NCBI GenBank assembly: GCA_030672805.1
Contig: DAOVFR010000156.1
Location: 1 to 6,273, forward strand
Reading direction: 5' to 3'
Length of the DNA: 6,273 nt
DNA from: Candidatus Krumholzibacteriota bacterium
Lineage (GTDB): Bacteria; Krumholzibacteriota; Krumholzibacteriia; Krumholzibacteriales; Krumholzibacteriaceae
The notes beneath the pieces are model-generated. The model made no database searches. It had not been told where the DNA came from and was given only the letters and a program-made list of their open reading frames with translations. Position 1 is the stretch's first letter; each line of letters starts with the position of its first letter. The position numbers were made by a program, and so were the translations under genes. This document shows positions 5,562-6,273 of the stretch, one piece after another.

Positions 5562-6273
5562 GTGGATCTAGCGACAATCTGCGGGATCATCGCGGGCGTG
5601 AGCCTGATCCTGGCTTCCATCTTCATGGGAGGAAGCCCACAGGCGTTCATCAACATTCCGTCGGTTCTCACGACGCTCGGCGGCACCGTCGCCGCGACCC
5701 TTATCAGTTTCCCGTTGAAGACCGTTCTCGGCGTGTTCAGCATCGTCAAGAAAACATTCCAGCACAAGGAAATGTCCAGGGCGGATGCCATCGAGGCGAT
5801 CGTGAGGTATGCCGAGAAAGCGAGGAAGGAGGGAATGCTTTCGCTCGAGGAAGATGCAGACAGCGAGCCGGACATGTTCCTGCGCAAAGGTATAATGCTT
5901 GCCGTTGACGGGACCGAGACTGAACTCCTCCACCGCATCATGAACAACGATCTCAGCGCAGTCGAGAGCCGCCACGAGCTCGGTCAGAATATCCTCATTA
6001 CGATGGGAACGTTCGCACCGGCTTTCGGTATGATCGGGACGCTGGTCGGACTCGTACAGATGCTTGCCAACATGAATGACCCCGCGGCCATCGGGCCGGG
6101 CATGGCCGTGGCGCTGCTCACTACCTTCTACGGAGCGTTCGTTGCGAACGTTTTCTTCCTGCCAATGGCGGAAAAGCTCAAGAACCGTTCCCAGGATGAG
6201 ATCCAGCGGATGGATCTGATCATCGAGGGCATCATGGCGATCAAGTCCGGTGACACGCCCCGCGTGGTTTCCG
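5562..6273 (+). CDS. motA: Flagellar stator protein MotA (3' end missing)
   Basis: MotA forms, with MotB, the ion-conducting stator unit in the inner membrane that drives the rotor. The frame is open from GTG 5562 to the window end (237 residues, about 90% of a typical MotA). The start gives the family N-terminus M-DLATICGIIAGVSLILASIF (TM1), then NIPSVLTTLGGTVAATLISF (TM2, 31-50). A cytoplasmic domain follows, and TM3/TM4 lie at about 145-170 and 180-202. ARKEGMLSLE (87-96) carries R88 and E96, matching E. coli Arg90 and Glu98, which act electrostatically on FliG. The two conserved prolines of TM3 and TM4 appear as P153 (TFAPAFGMIGTLVG) and P201 (FFLPMAEKL). Nothing in MotA alone tells H+ from Na+ use. 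It is separated from flbD by 51 nt without a terminator, so it is probably in the same transcript. motB is expected next but lies outside the window. Confidence 0.95.
   Translation, partial: MDLATICGIIAGVSLILASIFMGGSPQAFINIPSVLTTLGGTVAATLISFPLKTVLGVFSIVKKTFQHKEMSRADAIEAIVRYAEKARKEGMLSLEEDADSEPDMFLRKGIMLAVDGTETELLHRIMNNDLSAVESRHELGQNILITMGTFAPAFGMIGTLVGLVQMLANMNDPAAIGPGMAVALLTTFYGAFVANVFFLPMAEKLKNRSQDEIQRMDLIIEGIMAIKSGDTPRVVS

Noticed and set aside
4761..5947. Minus-strand open frames opposite the flgE end, flbD and motA
   Set aside because: They run antisense to well-recognised genes, have low-complexity Ser/Arg/Pro-rich translations and no family resemblance.
1..6273. A new defence, mobile or secondary-metabolite system
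   Set aside because: Every gene belongs to a known flagellar family, with no transposase, nuclease, repeat-spacer array or foreign-looking insert.

Overview
The window is a continuous stretch of a bacterial flagellar operon. All seven genes are on the + strand: the 3' part of a MotE/FlbB/YlxF-type gene, fliK (hook-length control), flgD (hook cap scaffold), a small conserved flagellar-operon protein (TIGR02530 type), flgE (hook protein, unusually long), flbD (swrD/ylzI family) and the 5' part of motA (stator). The first and last genes run off the window. The genes are tightly packed. There is an ATGA overlap at motE/fliK, about 10 nt between fliK and flgD, an 8-nt overlap of flgD with the small gene, 8 nt between flgE and flbD, and only two real gaps: 85 nt before flgE and 51 nt before motA. 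No tRNA, rRNA, CRISPR array, insertion sequence or strong terminator was seen.

Organism: the DNA looks moderately GC-rich by eye (not computed). The order motE-fliK-flgD-TIGR02530-flgE-flbD-motA resembles the fla/che-type operon of Firmicutes, spirochaetes and several deep or uncultured phyla, not the dispersed enterobacterial arrangement. The composition argues against a low-GC Bacillus-type host. The hook protein has no cysteine, which argues against a spirochaete that uses the known Cys-Lys hook cross-link. A GC-rich bacterium from a less-studied lineage is plausible, but the window alone cannot name it.

How the genes work together: FlgD caps the growing hook so that FlgE subunits polymerise. 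FliK is secreted during hook growth, measures its length and switches export specificity. The MotE-like membrane protein, FlbD and MotA belong to the motor and torque side. The TIGR02530 protein has no settled function but keeps a conserved place between flgD and flgE.

I found no new biological system here. The points most worth a second look are an internally duplicated surface region in FlgE, a degenerate VPVK[D/E] tandem repeat in the FliK linker, two inverted repeats just upstream of flgE, and start-site details at flgD and motA.
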